NCBI GenBank assembly: GCA_012729555.1
Contig: JAAYCX010000040.1
Coordinates: 1-64,000, forward strand
DNA: 64,000 nucleotides
From: Acidobacteriota bacterium
Lineage (GTDB): Bacteria; Acidobacteriota; UBA6911
Direction of reading: 5' to 3'
Part shown: positions 26,499-36,056 of the stretch, piece after piece
How positions within the stretch are numbered: position 1 is the stretch's first letter
Layout of the letters: the number at the start of each line of letters is the position of its first letter
The notes under the pieces: generated by a model
Seen by the model: the letters and a program-made list of their open reading frames with translations, nothing else
The model's database searches: none
Told to the model about the DNA's origin: nothing
Made by a program: the position numbers and the translations under genes

Positions 26499-26528
26499 CG
26501 TTGATCCCTTGCGTTACATGGAAATGAT

Positions 26529-27011
26529 TTAGCTGCCCAGGAGTTCTTCAAGCTCCGCATCGCTGAACTGGGGCAGGGAGGAGGCCGGCTCCGTCTTTTC
26601 GATCCGGCGCTGAAAATCCCGGATCACGTCCTCGATCAGCAGCGTGGTGTGCTTGCATTTGTAGCGCACCAGCCCGGAGGATGCGGTGGCGTCGAAGACC
26701 AGGACCAGGGAAAACCGCTTCATCAGGTCGGAAATGAACAGGCTGCGCTGCCTTCCCTGATGGACCAGTACGGAAAACTCCCGTTCCCCGACAATATTGG
26801 CCAGGCCGTCGGTGGCGGCGAGATTGGCCGCCGCCAGCGATGAAAGCGCCGTGCAATCAATATTTTCGGTCGATCCGGATATGACGATGGGTTGCCCGCT
26901 CCGGCTGATCAGCAGCACCAGCTCCGCCCGCAACTCCCTCTGCATCTTGGACAAAATCGCCTGAATGCGCTGAAACTCCAGTTCATGCAAATCGAAAGTG
27001 GGAGAACTCAC
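26529..27011 (-). CDS. mglB: MglB-type Roadblock/LC7 protein
   Basis: The 160-residue protein has the Roadblock/LC7 fold: LVLLISRSGQPIVISG, a helix rich in small residues (ALSSLAAANLAAT), and the paired strands FSVLVHQGRQRSLFISDL and FSLVLVFDATASSGLVRYK. An extra charged helical tail of about 40 residues follows. MglB homodimers act as GTPase-activating protein for MglA. The start is GTG at 27011. The order mglB-mglA and short gap are the normal arrangement. An inverted repeat lies just upstream. Confidence 0.88.
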   Translation of the reverse strand: MSSPTFDLHELEFQRIQAILSKMQRELRAELVLLISRSGQPIVISGSTENIDCTALSSLAAANLAATDGLANIVGEREFSVLVHQGRQRSLFISDLMKRFSLVLVFDATASSGLVRYKCKHTTLLIEDVIRDFQRRIEKTEPASSLPQFSDAELEELLGS

Positions 27012-27025
27012 GTTTCCGCTGCCTA

Positions 27026-27053
27026 CATAAGATGTTTATGATCAACATTTATG
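27026..27053. promoter_or_regulatory. Inverted repeat upstream of mglB (operator-like)
   Basis: CATAAGATGTT at 27026-27036 is matched by AACATTTATG at 27044-27053, giving two 10-bp arms with one bulged G and a 7-nt spacer. It lies 15 nt upstream of the mglB GTG in AT-rich DNA, where a repressor would block the promoter. The protein is unknown. Confidence 0.45.
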
Positions 27054-27152
27054 TCGATGGGAGCGATCCCCGTCCGACACGGCCGCCTGCTTCCGCCTCC
27101 GCCCCGCCGCGGTTGCTCCGGACGCGGCCCGCGGGGCGTTCCTATCTTGCAC

Positions 27153-27181
27153 TTGACTTATCGACGGAATTTTCCTAATAA
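27153..27181 (+). promoter_or_regulatory. Sigma-70 promoter for the TPR-protein gene
   Basis: TTGACT and TAATAA are separated by exactly 17 nt in an AT-rich patch. Transcription from here would give a leader of about 75 nt before the ATG at 27264. Confidence 0.7.
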
Positions 27182-27263
27182 TAACGTCAAATTAGGGGAT
27201 CTTTGGTCCCTGCGGGGTAAGTATTTAACAGTTAATGATTTATTAGGCTTAAGCGGGATATTG

Positions 27264-28055
27264 ATGGCGAGGGCGGCGGCACAGAAGGGAAAGGCGAAAC
27301 CAAAGGCCAAAGAGGCGGCGCGGGCGGCGGCGAAGAAAAAGCCGAAAACGGCTCCCGGCGGCGCCAAGGGGGGCGCCACCCCGAAAGCCAAAGCTTCCCC
27401 GGGGAAGGAAAAGCCCAAAAAGGCCGCCACGGGAGGAAAACGGGCGGCTCCCCCGGCCCGCAAACGGGCTGCGGCCCCGGCCGGACGGACGTTCACGGGT
27501 ACATCCCTCGTCCCTCCCCCGGAAGCCCCGCGCCTGCTGCGCCAGACCAAAAATACCTCCGCCGCCCTGACGCTCCTGGAAAAGGGGATCGAACTCCTCT
27601 TCGCCAGGGAGATCCGGAAGGCGCGCGCGGAATTCGACGCCCTCCTCTCCCATTACCCCGCGGAACTGGAGATCGTGGCGCGCGCACGCACCTACCTGCA
27701 GATCTGCGACCGGGAGGAGGCGGGCCGGAAGAAGTCCCCCGCAAACCCCGACGAGATCTACGCCCTCGGAATCATGGAACACAACCAGGGCGACTACGAC
27801 CGGGCGATCGCCCATTTCCGCAAATCCCTGGAAAAGCACCCGGAAGCGGACTACATCCACTATTCCATGGCCGCTTCGCTGGCGATGAAGGGGGAAGCGG
27901 ACGCGGCGGTCGAAAACCTGCGCCGGGCGATTGAGCTCAACGAAGACAGCCGGGTTCACGCCAGGAACGATGCCGACTTTGCCTCGCTGGAGTCGCATCC
28001 GGAATTCCAGGCGCTGGTCGGCCTTCCCTCTCCCCAGCCCTCAGGCCCGGCATAG
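27264..28055 (+). CDS. Lysine/alanine/proline-rich TPR protein
   Basis: The 263-residue protein has two parts. Residues 1 to about 75 are rich in Lys, Ala, Gly and Pro, with repeats such as KPKAKEAARAAAKKKPK, like bacterial histone-H1-type tails. From about residue 95 there are TPR-like helices, the clearest being YALGIMEHNQGDYDRAIAHF and the following YSMAASLAMKGEADAAVENL. The ATG at 27264 lies after a good promoter; the frame is open upstream to 27051 but that part has promoter-like DNA. Function is unknown; the basic tail suggests nucleic-acid or acidic-polymer binding. It is divergent from mglBA. Confidence 0.65.
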   Translation: MARAAAQKGKAKPKAKEAARAAAKKKPKTAPGGAKGGATPKAKASPGKEKPKKAATGGKRAAPPARKRAAAPAGRTFTGTSLVPPPEAPRLLRQTKNTSAALTLLEKGIELLFAREIRKARAEFDALLSHYPAELEIVARARTYLQICDREEAGRKKSPANPDEIYALGIMEHNQGDYDRAIAHFRKSLEKHPEADYIHYSMAASLAMKGEADAAVENLRRAIELNEDSRVHARNDADFASLESHPEFQALVGLPSPQPSGPA

Positions 28056-28088
28056 ACGTCCCCGGAAAATGGAGCTCCCCCGACCGTC

Positions 28089-28508
28089 ATGACCAGCATG
28101 ATCTTCTGCAGGAATTGCACCCATTGGGTGGACGAGCCCCTGGACGAGATCGAATCGGACCGGGGGGCGCACCCCCACCTCTTCATGGCATGCCGGCTGC
28201 TCGGGCCGGTCGAGCACCCGGAACAGGCACGGAGCTGCGCCCATTACGCGGAGAGCCAGGAGCTCTTCTCCCTCTGCCGCAGTTGCGGCATCGTGGTTCC
28301 CAAGGTCTGCATCTCGCTGGGGGAATGCGTCAACTGTACCGACACCGATCTCTTCTGCACCGAATCGTGCATCGGGGGGGAAAAGCGCAAGTACTGCACC
28401 CATTTCGTGCGCCTCCACACCGAGGGTCTCAAGCTCATCGACGACCGGAACCAGGTCTTCGACCTCTTCCCCACCCTGGATCTGCCGGGGAAGAAAAAGA
28501 CACCCTGA
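28089..28508 (+). CDS. Cysteine-rich protein of unknown function
   Basis: The 139-residue product has twelve cysteines (C7, C10, C35, C50, C63, C66, C74, C80, C83, C90, C94, C103), several as CxxC pairs, plus histidines at 12, 28, 30 and 43. This is a probable metal-binding protein, such as a zinc or iron-sulfur protein. There is no signal peptide. It starts 33 nt after the TPR gene and probably shares its transcript. I do not recognise the family. Confidence 0.7.
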   Translation: MTSMIFCRNCTHWVDEPLDEIESDRGAHPHLFMACRLLGPVEHPEQARSCAHYAESQELFSLCRSCGIVVPKVCISLGECVNCTDTDLFCTESCIGGEKRKYCTHFVRLHTEGLKLIDDRNQVFDLFPTLDLPGKKKTP

Positions 28509-28524
28509 CCCGCATCGACGCCGC

Positions 28525-31500
28525 CTACCCGGCATGGTATTCCTGGAGGCTGCGGACCGTCAGCTCCTCGTTCTGAAGGGCGCGGATGGCGCTCCCCGCC
28601 GCCGCGGCCCCGCTCAGGGTGGTGATGCAGGGGACCCCGTACTGCAGCGCCGCCCGCCGGATCACCTTGTCGTCCAGGTGCGACCTCCTCCCCAGCGGCG
28701 TGTTGATGATCAGGTCGATCTTGCGGCTCTTGATCAGGTCCTCCACGTTGGGCCGGCCCTCCTCCACCTTGAACACCGAATCGACACGGAGACCGCGCTC
28801 GGCGAGGAAATTCCGGGTTCCCGCGGTGGCCACGAGCCCGAGCCCCAGCGCCGCGAGGTCCCGGGCGATGGGCAGAAGGGTCTCCTTGTCCTCGTCGTTG
28901 ACGCTCAGAAACACCCTCCCGCTTTTCGGCAGGCGGAGGCCCGCGGCCAGCTGGGCCTTGGCGAAGGCGCTGCCGAAGCTCGCGGCCACCCCCATCACCT
29001 CCCCGGTCGATTTCATCTCGGGCCCGAGAATGGGGTCGACCCCCGGGAACTTCCCGAAGGGGAAGACGGGGGACTTCACGAAGCAGTGCCGCACCTGGAG
29101 ATCCCCCGTGATCCCGAGGTCGCGCAGCTTCTCCCCCGCCATGACCCGCGCGGCGATCTTCGCCAGCGGGACTCCGGTGGCCTTGCTGACATAGGGGACG
29201 GTGCGCGAGGCGCGGGGGTTCACCTCCAGCACGTAGACGTCGTCGTTCTGGGTGGCGAACTGGATGTTCATCAGGCCGACCACGCCCAGCGCCCTGCCGA
29301 GCCGCCGGGTGAAATCCCTCATCCGCTCGAGCATCCCGGGGTCGATCATGATGGGGGGGAGCACCGAAGTGCTGTCCCCGCTGTGGATGCCCGCCGCCTC
29401 GATATGCTCCATCACCGCCGCGATAACCACCGCATCGCCGTCACAGAGCGCGTCCACGTCGTACTCGAACGCGTTCTCCAGAAACCGGTCGATCAGCACC
29501 GGGTGCTCCGGGGAGGCCTCTACCGCGTTGGCCATGTAATCGTCGAGCGAGTCCCGGTCGTACACGATCGACATGGCCCGGCCGCCGAGCACGTAGGAGG
29601 GACGGACCAGGACCGGGTACCCGATCCGGGCGGCCACCTCCCGGGCCTCCTCCCGGCTCCTCGCGGTGCCGTTTTCGGGCTGCGGGATCCCGAGCTCCCC
29701 GAGCAGCCGCCCGAACCGGCTGCGGTCCTCGGCCAGGTCGATATTCCCCGGCGCGGTGCCGATGACGGGGACCCCCGCCCGCTCGAGCGCCAGGGCGAGC
29801 TTGAGGGGCGTCTGCCCCCCGAACTGGACGATGACGCCCGCCGGCTTCTCGACGGCGACGATCTCCATCACGTCTTCGTACGTCAGCGGCTCGAAATAGA
29901 GGCGGTCGGAGGTGTCGTAGTCGGTCGAGACCGTTTCCGGGTTGCAGTTCACCATCAGGGTCTCGTAGCCCGCCTCCTTGAGCGCGAACGCCGCGTGGCA
30001 GCAGCAGTAGTCGAACTCCAGCCCCTGCCCTATCCGGTTGGGTCCGCTGCCGAGCACCATGATCTTCTTCCGGTCCGTGGGGGCCGCCTCGCACTCGCTC
30101 TCGTAGGTGGAGTAGAGATAGGGGGTGAAGGACTCGAATTCCGCGGCGCAGGTGTCCACCCGCTTGAAGACCGGGCGCACGCCCGCCTCGCGCCGCCGCC
30201 GCATCACCTCGAGGGCGGAGGGGGCGCCGCCCACAGCGGCGGGGGGGACTTCGCCGGGAGCGGCGCCCGCGGCGGCGCCGGAAGCCAGCAGCTCGGCGAT
30301 CCCCGCGTCGGAAAACCCCGAGCGCTTGCACTCGAGGAGCAGGCCGGGCGGCAGGCTCCCGGGCGTGTGCCCCTCGAGCCGGCGCTCGAGTTCGACGATC
30401 TCCCGGAGCTGGCCGAGAAACCAGGGGTCGATGCGGGTCTTGGAATGGAGCTCCTCCACCCCCATTCCGGCGCGCAGCGCGTGGTGGACGGCGGCCAGGC
30501 GTTCGGGCCGCGGCGTGACCAGAAAATGGTCCAGCGACTCGGGGCTCACCCGTTCCGACAGGAGCGTCTTCCCGCTTTCGAGCGAGCGCACCCCCTTGAG
30601 CAGAGCCTCCTTGAACGTGCGCCCGATCGCCATCACCTCCCCCACCGACTTCATCTGGGTGCCCAGGGTGGGGTCGGAGTCCCGGAATTTCTCGAAATTC
30701 CATTTGGGGATCTTGGCGACGACGTAATCGATGGTGGGCTCGAAGCAGGCGGGAGTCTTTTTCGTGATGTCGTTGGGGATCTCGTCGAGCGTGTACCCGA
30801 CCGCGAGCCTGGCGGCGATCTTCGCGATCGGGAAGCCCGTCGCCTTGGAGGCGAGCGCCGAGCTGCGCGAGACCCGCGGGTTCATCTCGATCACGACCAT
30901 CTCCCCGTTTTCCGGGTTGACGGCGAACTGGATGTTGGATCCCCCCGTCTCCACCCCCACCCTGCGGATCACCCGGATGGCGGCGTCGCGCAGGCCCTGG
31001 TACTCCTTGTCGGAAAGGGTCTGTGCCGGCGCCACGGTGATGGAATCGCCCGTGTGCACCCCCATGGGGTCGAAGTTCTCGATGGAGCAGATGATCACGA
31101 CGTTGTCGACCAGGTCCCGCATGACCTCCAGTTCGTATTCCTTCCACCCTATCAGCGACTGCTCGACCAGCACCTCGTGCACGGGGGAGATGTCCAGACC
31201 CCTGGCTATGATGGCGGCGTATTCCTCGGCGTTGAACGCCGTCCCGCCGCCCGACCCCCCCAGGGTGAAGCTGGGGCGGATGATGGCCGGCAGGCCGTTT
31301 TCCGGGAGGTAGTCCATCGCCTCGGCCATGCTCCTGACGACGCGCGACCGGGCGGACCGGAGGCCGATCTCCGTCATCGCGTCCTTGAACTTCCGCCGGT
31401 CCTCGGCCACCTCCACCGCGTCGAGCTGGGCGCCGATCATCTCCACGCCGTAGCGCTCCAGGACCCCCGACCGGGCCAGTTCCACGGAAATGTTGAGCCC

Positions 31501-31782
31501 GGTCTGGCCCCCGACGGTGGGAAGGAGCGCGTCGGGCCTTTCCCGCGCGATGATGGCCTCCACGGTCTCGGCCGTCAGCGGTTCCACGTAGGTGCGGTCC
31601 GCCAGGTCGGGATCGGTCATGATGGTCGCCGGGTTGGAATTCACCAGGACGACCTCGAACCCCTCCTGCTTGAGCGCCTTGCAGGCCTGGGTCCCCGAAT
31701 AATCGAATTCGCAGGCCTGGCCGATCACTATCGGTCCGGACCCGATGATCAGGATCTTGTGAATGTCGGTTCGCTTGGGCAT
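28525..31782 (-). CDS. carB: Carbamoyl-phosphate synthase, large subunit
   Basis: The 1085-residue subunit makes carbamoyl phosphate from bicarbonate, ammonia and two ATP for arginine and pyrimidine synthesis. Two ATP-grasp halves are visible, beginning [22 protein letters not shown] and [20 protein letters not shown], each with its EMNPR/EVNPR metal-binding motif, and a C-terminal MGS-like allosteric domain. The length is standard. The ATG at 31782 overlaps carA by 34 nt. No deletion or frameshift is seen. Confidence 0.98.
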   Translation of the reverse strand: MPKRTDIHKILIIGSGPIVIGQACEFDYSGTQACKALKQEGFEVVLVNSNPATIMTDPDLADRTYVEPLTAETVEAIIARERPDALLPTVGGQTGLNISVELARSGVLERYGVEMIGAQLDAVEVAEDRRKFKDAMTEIGLRSARSRVVRSMAEAMDYLPENGLPAIIRPSFTLGGSGGGTAFNAEEYAAIIARGLDISPVHEVLVEQSLIGWKEYELEVMRDLVDNVVIICSIENFDPMGVHTGDSITVAPAQTLSDKEYQGLRDAAIRVIRRVGVETGGSNIQFAVNPENGEMVVIEMNPRVSRSSALASKATGFPIAKIAARLAVGYTLDEIPNDITKKTPACFEPTIDYVVAKIPKWNFEKFRDSDPTLGTQMKSVGEVMAIGRTFKEALLKGVRSLESGKTLLSERVSPESLDHFLVTPRPERLAAVHHALRAGMGVEELHSKTRIDPWFLGQLREIVELERRLEGHTPGSLPPGLLLECKRSGFSDAGIAELLASGAAAGAAPGEVPPAAVGGAPSALEVMRRRREAGVRPVFKRVDTCAAEFESFTPYLYSTYESECEAAPTDRKKIMVLGSGPNRIGQGLEFDYCCCHAAFALKEAGYETLMVNCNPETVSTDYDTSDRLYFEPLTYEDVMEIVAVEKPAGVIVQFGGQTPLKLALALERAGVPVIGTAPGNIDLAEDRSRFGRLLGELGIPQPENGTARSREEAREVAARIGYPVLVRPSYVLGGRAMSIVYDRDSLDDYMANAVEASPEHPVLIDRFLENAFEYDVDALCDGDAVVIAAVMEHIEAAGIHSGDSTSVLPPIMIDPGMLERMRDFTRRLGRALGVVGLMNIQFATQNDDVYVLEVNPRASRTVPYVSKATGVPLAKIAARVMAGEKLRDLGITGDLQVRHCFVKSPVFPFGKFPGVDPILGPEMKSTGEVMGVAASFGSAFAKAQLAAGLRLPKSGRVFLSVNDEDKETLLPIARDLAALGLGLVATAGTRNFLAERGLRVDSVFKVEEGRPNVEDLIKSRKIDLIINTPLGRRSHLDDKVIRRAALQYGVPCITTLSGAAAAGSAIRALQNEELTVRSLQEYHAG

Positions 31783-32879
31783 GGGCGTTTCCGGAATTCC
31801 AGCATGAGGCGCCTGAATTCCTCGAAAAGATAGTGGGAGTCGTGAGGCCCGGGCGAAGCCTCGGGATGGTACTGCACCGAGAAGGCGGGAACGGCGCGGT
31901 GGCGGATTCCCTCCAGGGTCTGGTCGTTCAGGTTCATGTGCGTCAGCTCCACCTGCCCCGCGTCCAGGGAATCGGGGTCCACCGCGAAACCGTGGTTCTG
32001 CGCCGTGATCTCCACCCGCCCGTTGTCGAGGTTCCTCACCGGCTGGTTTCCGCCCCGGTGGCCGAACTTGAGCTTGTACGTCTTTCCGCCGAAGGCGAGC
32101 CCCATCAGCTGATGCCCCAGGCAGATGCCGAAGACGGGGGTCCGGCCCAGCAACCGGCGGATGTTGTCGACCGGGGTCTCGAGCGGCTCGGGGTCCCCGG
32201 GGCCGTTGGAAAGGAAAACCCCGTCCGGCCTGAGCGCGAGCACGTCCTCGGCCGACGTGGAGGCCGGGACCACCGTCAGCCGGCACCCCGCCGCGGCGAG
32301 GCGGACCAGGATGTTGCGCTTGATCCCGTAATCGTAGGCGACGACGCTGAGCGGTTCCCGCTCCGGGGCCCCGGCCCCGAACCCGTAGGGTTTCGCGCAG
32401 GTGACCGACAAAGCCAGGTCGCGTCCCAGCATGGCGGGGATGGAGCGGGCCCGCCGGACCAGTTCCTCCGGGTCGGCCCCTTCCCCGCCGATCACCCCGC
32501 GCATCGCCCCGAGGCTGCGGATGTGGCGCACCAGCGCCCGCGTGTCGACTTCGGAGATCGCGACGATCCCGTGCCGCCTCAGGTAGGCGTCCAGCATCTC
32601 CTCCGATCGCCAGTTGGACGCCGTCACGCTGAATTCGCGCGCTACGAAACCCTCGGCGTGGGGGCGGCCCGATTCGACATCCTCCCCGGTGGCGCCGTAA
32701 TTCCCGATGTGGGGATACGTCATCACCACGATCTGCCCGGCGTAGGAGGGGTCGGTCAGAATCTCCTGGTAGCCCGACATGGAGGTGTTGAAAACCACCT
32801 CGCCGCCGGCTTCCCCCAGGGCCCCGAACGCACGCCCGCCGAACATTCTTCCGTCTTCCAGTGCCAGAATCGCCTTCAT
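31749..32879 (-). CDS. carA: Carbamoyl-phosphate synthase, small (glutaminase) subunit
   Basis: The 376-residue amidotransferase has the CPSase N-terminal domain ([20 protein letters not shown]) and a class I glutaminase domain with the nucleophile in [13 protein letters not shown] and the catalytic His-Glu in [13 protein letters not shown]. It supplies ammonia to CarB. Its last 34 nt overlap the start of carB in another frame. It is preceded by lepB with a 56-nt gap. Confidence 0.98.
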   Translation of the reverse strand: MKAILALEDGRMFGGRAFGALGEAGGEVVFNTSMSGYQEILTDPSYAGQIVVMTYPHIGNYGATGEDVESGRPHAEGFVAREFSVTASNWRSEEMLDAYLRRHGIVAISEVDTRALVRHIRSLGAMRGVIGGEGADPEELVRRARSIPAMLGRDLALSVTCAKPYGFGAGAPEREPLSVVAYDYGIKRNILVRLAAAGCRLTVVPASTSAEDVLALRPDGVFLSNGPGDPEPLETPVDNIRRLLGRTPVFGICLGHQLMGLAFGGKTYKLKFGHRGGNQPVRNLDNGRVEITAQNHGFAVDPDSLDAGQVELTHMNLNDQTLEGIRHRAVPAFSVQYHPEASPGPHDSHYLFEEFRRLMLEFRKRPCPSEPTFTRS

Positions 32880-32935
32880 GGTCAGGATACCCGTATGGAT
32901 GGAGGGGGGCCGGGGGGGGGCGACGCGGCTTGCGC

Positions 32936-33538
32936 CTACTTCACCCTGCCGGCCCGGTAAACGGGCCAGTAGCTGAAAAACGCCTTGCCGCAGATCAGCC
33001 TCTCGGCCACGAAACCCCAGTTACGACTGTCATTGCTGGAATTGCGGTGATCCCCCAGTACGAAGTACTCTCCTTCGGGGACCACCACCTTGGGAAAGGA
33101 CCGGGTATCCATATATTCGGGCTTGATATATGGCTCTTCCACCCGCTCCCCGTTCACGACCACGGCGCCGTCACGGATCTCGATTTCGTCCCCCGGCACT
33201 CCCAGCACCCTCTTGATGAAGCTCTTGCTGGGATCGCGGGGGTAGGAAAAGACGACCACGTCACCCCGGGCTATGTCCGCAAACTGGTAGACGAAACGGT
33301 TTACAAAGATCCGCTCCTGGTCGGCCAGCCGGGGCTGCATACTCGTCCCCTCGACTTTGACCGGCTGGATGACAAAAACCACGATGAAAACGGCTATGGC
33401 GAAGGCGACGAGAATATCGCGGAGCCAGGACTTGATTTCGAACGCCCACTTGAATACGGGATCCCCCCGGGGGGATTCCGTTTCAAACGTGCTCTCTTCG
33501 TTCATTGTCAAACGCGCTTTTTCCTCAATCTCCGGCAT
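32936..33538 (-). CDS. lepB: Signal peptidase I
   Basis: The 200-residue type I signal peptidase has one membrane segment (about residues 40-58), then the catalytic Ser in EGTSMQPRL, the catalytic Lys in [12 protein letters not shown], and the C-terminal box [17 protein letters not shown]. It is oriented with the catalytic domain in the periplasm and removes Sec/Tat signal peptides. The start at 33538 is used; MNEEST at 33505 is an alternative. It lies between rnz and carA on one strand. Confidence 0.95.
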   Translation of the reverse strand: MPEIEEKARLTMNEESTFETESPRGDPVFKWAFEIKSWLRDILVAFAIAVFIVVFVIQPVKVEGTSMQPRLADQERIFVNRFVYQFADIARGDVVVFSYPRDPSKSFIKRVLGVPGDEIEIRDGAVVVNGERVEEPYIKPEYMDTRSFPKVVVPEGEYFVLGDHRNSSNDSRNWGFVAERLICGKAFFSYWPVYRAGRVK

Positions 33539-33580
33539 TCGAGGCCTGAAAATTTAAGCTACCAGAGCGGCCGCCCAAAC

Positions 33581-34528
33581 TCAAATGCTTTTAGATGCGG
33601 CCCGTGCCCCCAAACGCGGAATCGGGACGCGGTCCAGGTCGGCGAGCACCGTCACGTCGGGAAAGACGCTCCGGGCCTCCTCCAGGTGCTCCCCCGCATC
33701 GGGGTACCGCTGGGAGAAATGGCCCAGGGCCAGCCGCCGCGCCCCGGCCTCCCTGGCTGTCCGCGCGGCGTCGGCCGCCGTCGAATGCCCGTACCGGTCC
33801 GCCAGCTCCCGGTGAGCGGACAGGAAAGTGGCCTCCATGAGGAGCAGGTCGGCCCCCCGGGCCAGTTCCAGCGCCGTCCGGCAGGGGCGCGTGTCCATGA
33901 CGAAGGCGAACACGTTGCCGGGCCTCGGCCCGCTCACCTCCTCGAGGCGGACAATGCCCCCCGGCGTCCGCACGCTCCCCCGGCGCTCGAGCTCCCCCAC
34001 CATCGGTCCGCTCACCCCCGCCGCCGCCAGTCTTTCGGGCAGGAAGCGCCGCCCCTCCGGCTCCTCGATCCGGAAGCCCAGGGCGGGGACCGAGTGGTCG
34101 AGTTCCCCCGCCCGCAGCGACCAGTCTTCCGTGCGCCAGACCTCGGCCGTTTCCCCCGCGGCGAGCGCGACCGGGTGCAGGATCATGTCCACCGAAGACT
34201 TGTAGATTGCGGCGCGGCAGAGCGCGTCCATGTACTCCTGCCCGCTCGCAGGGTAAAAGAGGTGCACGGGGTGGCGGCAGGACTCGAGCGACAGCCGCTG
34301 CACGATTCCCGGGAGCCCCAGGCAATGGTCCCCGTGAAAGTGGGAGATGCAGATGGCGCCGACAACCCCGGCCGGCACTCCCGCCAGCGTCATCTGCCTC
34401 TGGGCCCCCTCCCCCGGATCGAACAGAATGCCCGTACCCTCCCAGCGGACGAGGTAGGCGTTGTGGCTCCTCTCCCTCGTGGGGACCTGGCTGCTGGTGC
34501 CCAGCGCTATCAATTCCCTGCCGCTCAT
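33581..34528 (-). CDS. rnz: Ribonuclease Z
   Basis: The 315-residue metallo-beta-lactamase-fold nuclease has the zinc motif HFHGDHCLGLPG near residue 65, ALGTSSQVPTRERSHNAYLV at the N-terminus and later ligands in AFVMDTRP and LALGHFSQRY. RNase Z cuts tRNA precursors 3' of the discriminator base. The size and the PTRERSHN/exosite-like middle region fit the short, homodimeric bacterial form. It starts just upstream of lepB on the same strand. Confidence 0.92.
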   Translation of the reverse strand: MSGRELIALGTSSQVPTRERSHNAYLVRWEGTGILFDPGEGAQRQMTLAGVPAGVVGAICISHFHGDHCLGLPGIVQRLSLESCRHPVHLFYPASGQEYMDALCRAAIYKSSVDMILHPVALAAGETAEVWRTEDWSLRAGELDHSVPALGFRIEEPEGRRFLPERLAAAGVSGPMVGELERRGSVRTPGGIVRLEEVSGPRPGNVFAFVMDTRPCRTALELARGADLLLMEATFLSAHRELADRYGHSTAADAARTAREAGARRLALGHFSQRYPDAGEHLEEARSVFPDVTVLADLDRVPIPRLGARAASKSI

Positions 34529-34616
34529 ATCCCCTCATTATGCCCTTTCACCCCTTCGCTTTCAGCCGTTCTTTTCACGGCTGCCCCCCGGCCCCGATTA
34601 TTTTCCCCGGGGATCA

Positions 34617-34645
34617 TTGGCATTTGACCCGGGGGTTGCTATAAT
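34617..34645 (+). promoter_or_regulatory. Near-consensus sigma-70 promoter for the radical SAM operon
   Basis: TTGGCA, a 17-nt spacer and a perfect TATAAT are followed by a leader of about 50 nt before the GTG at 34704. It is the best promoter-like match in the window and predicts strong housekeeping expression. Confidence 0.8.
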
Positions 34646-34703
34646 TGCCCGTTTTCCGTTGCAGGGTCGTTTCCATTCGGGGCATTCAGGAACAGGACTA
34701 TCC

Positions 34704-36050
34704 GTGGACATCGTCGTACTCAGCGCCAGCAGACACAAGAACTGTACCCTCAAGGACGTCGCCGGGGGATTCGGAACCGTTTTCACCGTGGGGGATTCCC
34801 CATTCGCACGGCTGCTGGAAATCGCCAAGCGCCGGATCGCGGCGATCCCCAACATCACCCTCGCCTACCTCGACTCCCTGCTGACCTCGCACGGGGCCTC
34901 CGTCCGCATCCTCGACGTCCGGCGCGCCGACCAGCTCGTCCCGGCCGACCTCTACCTCGTCTCCTCCTCGATCGTCGACTGCAATTTCGAGCGCGAACTC
35001 GGCTGGGAGGCCAGGAGCCGCTTCGGCGCCCGCGTCGGCTATTTCGGGACCTTCGCCTCGGCCGTGCCCGATTTCTACTCCGAAAGCGCCGATTTCGTCC
35101 TGCGGGGGGAGATCGAGAACATGGCCCCGGCCCTGGCCCGCGGGGACATCCCCTCCGGCGTGGTGGACGCCGGTTTTGTCGGCGACCTGGACGCCCTCCC
35201 GTTCCCGAGCTGGGACCAGTTCGATATCCAGCGCTTCCGGTACCAGATCGTCACGGGCCGGGGCATCACCCTCCCCATGCTCGGAAGCCGGGGATGCCCC
35301 TATACCTGCAACTACTGCCCCTACCGGGTCAACTCGAAATACCGCGTCCGCACCCCCGAGAGCGTCGTCGACGAGATCGACTACCTGCACCGGAAATACA
35401 GCATCCACGGCATCTCCTTCCGCGACCCCAACATGACCTTCAGCCGCAGCCGCGCACGGCGGTTCGCCGATCTCCTGCTCCGCCACAACCTCGATATCCG
35501 CTGGGGGATGGAGGCGCGCACCGACCGGCTGGACCCCGAACTCATCGGGCTCCTTTACCGCTCGGGGCTGCGCAGCGTCGAGGTGGGGGTGGAATCCTCC
35601 GACCCGGACACCCTGCGGGCCAGCCACCGCAAGGCCATCGCGCGCGAGCAGCAGGAGCGCGTCATCGAGTGCTGCCACCGGCTGGGGATCCGCGTCATCG
35701 CCAATTACACCTTCGGTCTCCCCGACGACACGGTCGAGGGGATCCGGGACACCATCCGCTACGCCAAGAAGCTGAACACCTTCGCCATCCAGTTCACGGT
35801 CACCACCCCCTACCCCGGCACCCCGTTCTACGACAACGTCAAGGACGATATCTTCGAGCGGGACTGGGAGTGCTTCAACGGGTGGACCAACGTCTTCCGC
35901 CATCCCTCCATCGGGACGGAGGACCTTCACCGGCTCAGGGAATTCGCCTACGTGTCCTATCACCTCCGGCCGCGCTACGTCTGGCGCTTCCTGGAATCGA
36001 CCGTCCTGCACCCGTGGCGCTTCCCCGACCCGCGGCCCGCGGCCGCCTGA
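34704..36050 (+). CDS. Radical SAM protein with B12-binding-like N-terminal domain
   Basis: The 448-residue protein has an N-terminal Rossmann-like domain of about 150 residues, as in B12-binding radical SAM proteins (LTSHGASVRILDVR), but the DxHxxG cobalamin motif is not evident. The radical SAM core begins at GCPYTCNYCPY with C198, C202 and C205, followed by a TIM-barrel (ISFRDPNMTF, EVGVESSDPDTL, IANYTFGLPDD, YPGTPFYD). The substrate is unknown; relatives modify lipids, cofactors or small molecules. The GTG start is placed after a strong promoter. It is followed 6 nt later by a kinase-like gene, so the pair is likely an operon. Confidence 0.85.
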   Translation: MDIVVLSASRHKNCTLKDVAGGFGTVFTVGDSPFARLLEIAKRRIAAIPNITLAYLDSLLTSHGASVRILDVRRADQLVPADLYLVSSSIVDCNFERELGWEARSRFGARVGYFGTFASAVPDFYSESADFVLRGEIENMAPALARGDIPSGVVDAGFVGDLDALPFPSWDQFDIQRFRYQIVTGRGITLPMLGSRGCPYTCNYCPYRVNSKYRVRTPESVVDEIDYLHRKYSIHGISFRDPNMTFSRSRARRFADLLLRHNLDIRWGMEARTDRLDPELIGLLYRSGLRSVEVGVESSDPDTLRASHRKAIAREQQERVIECCHRLGIRVIANYTFGLPDDTVEGIRDTIRYAKKLNTFAIQFTVTTPYPGTPFYDNVKDDIFERDWECFNGWTNVFRHPSIGTEDLHRLREFAYVSYHLRPRYVWRFLESTVLHPWRFPDPRPAAA

Positions 36051-36056
36051 GGCGCC

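Noticed and set aside
27051-27263. Longer N-terminus for the TPR protein
   Set aside because: The segment contains a good sigma-70 promoter and no family-like sequence; ATG at 27264 fits better.
28525-32879. Calling the carA-carB 34-nt overlap a frameshift
   Set aside because: Both proteins are complete with normal termini; the overlap is in different frames and needs no correction.
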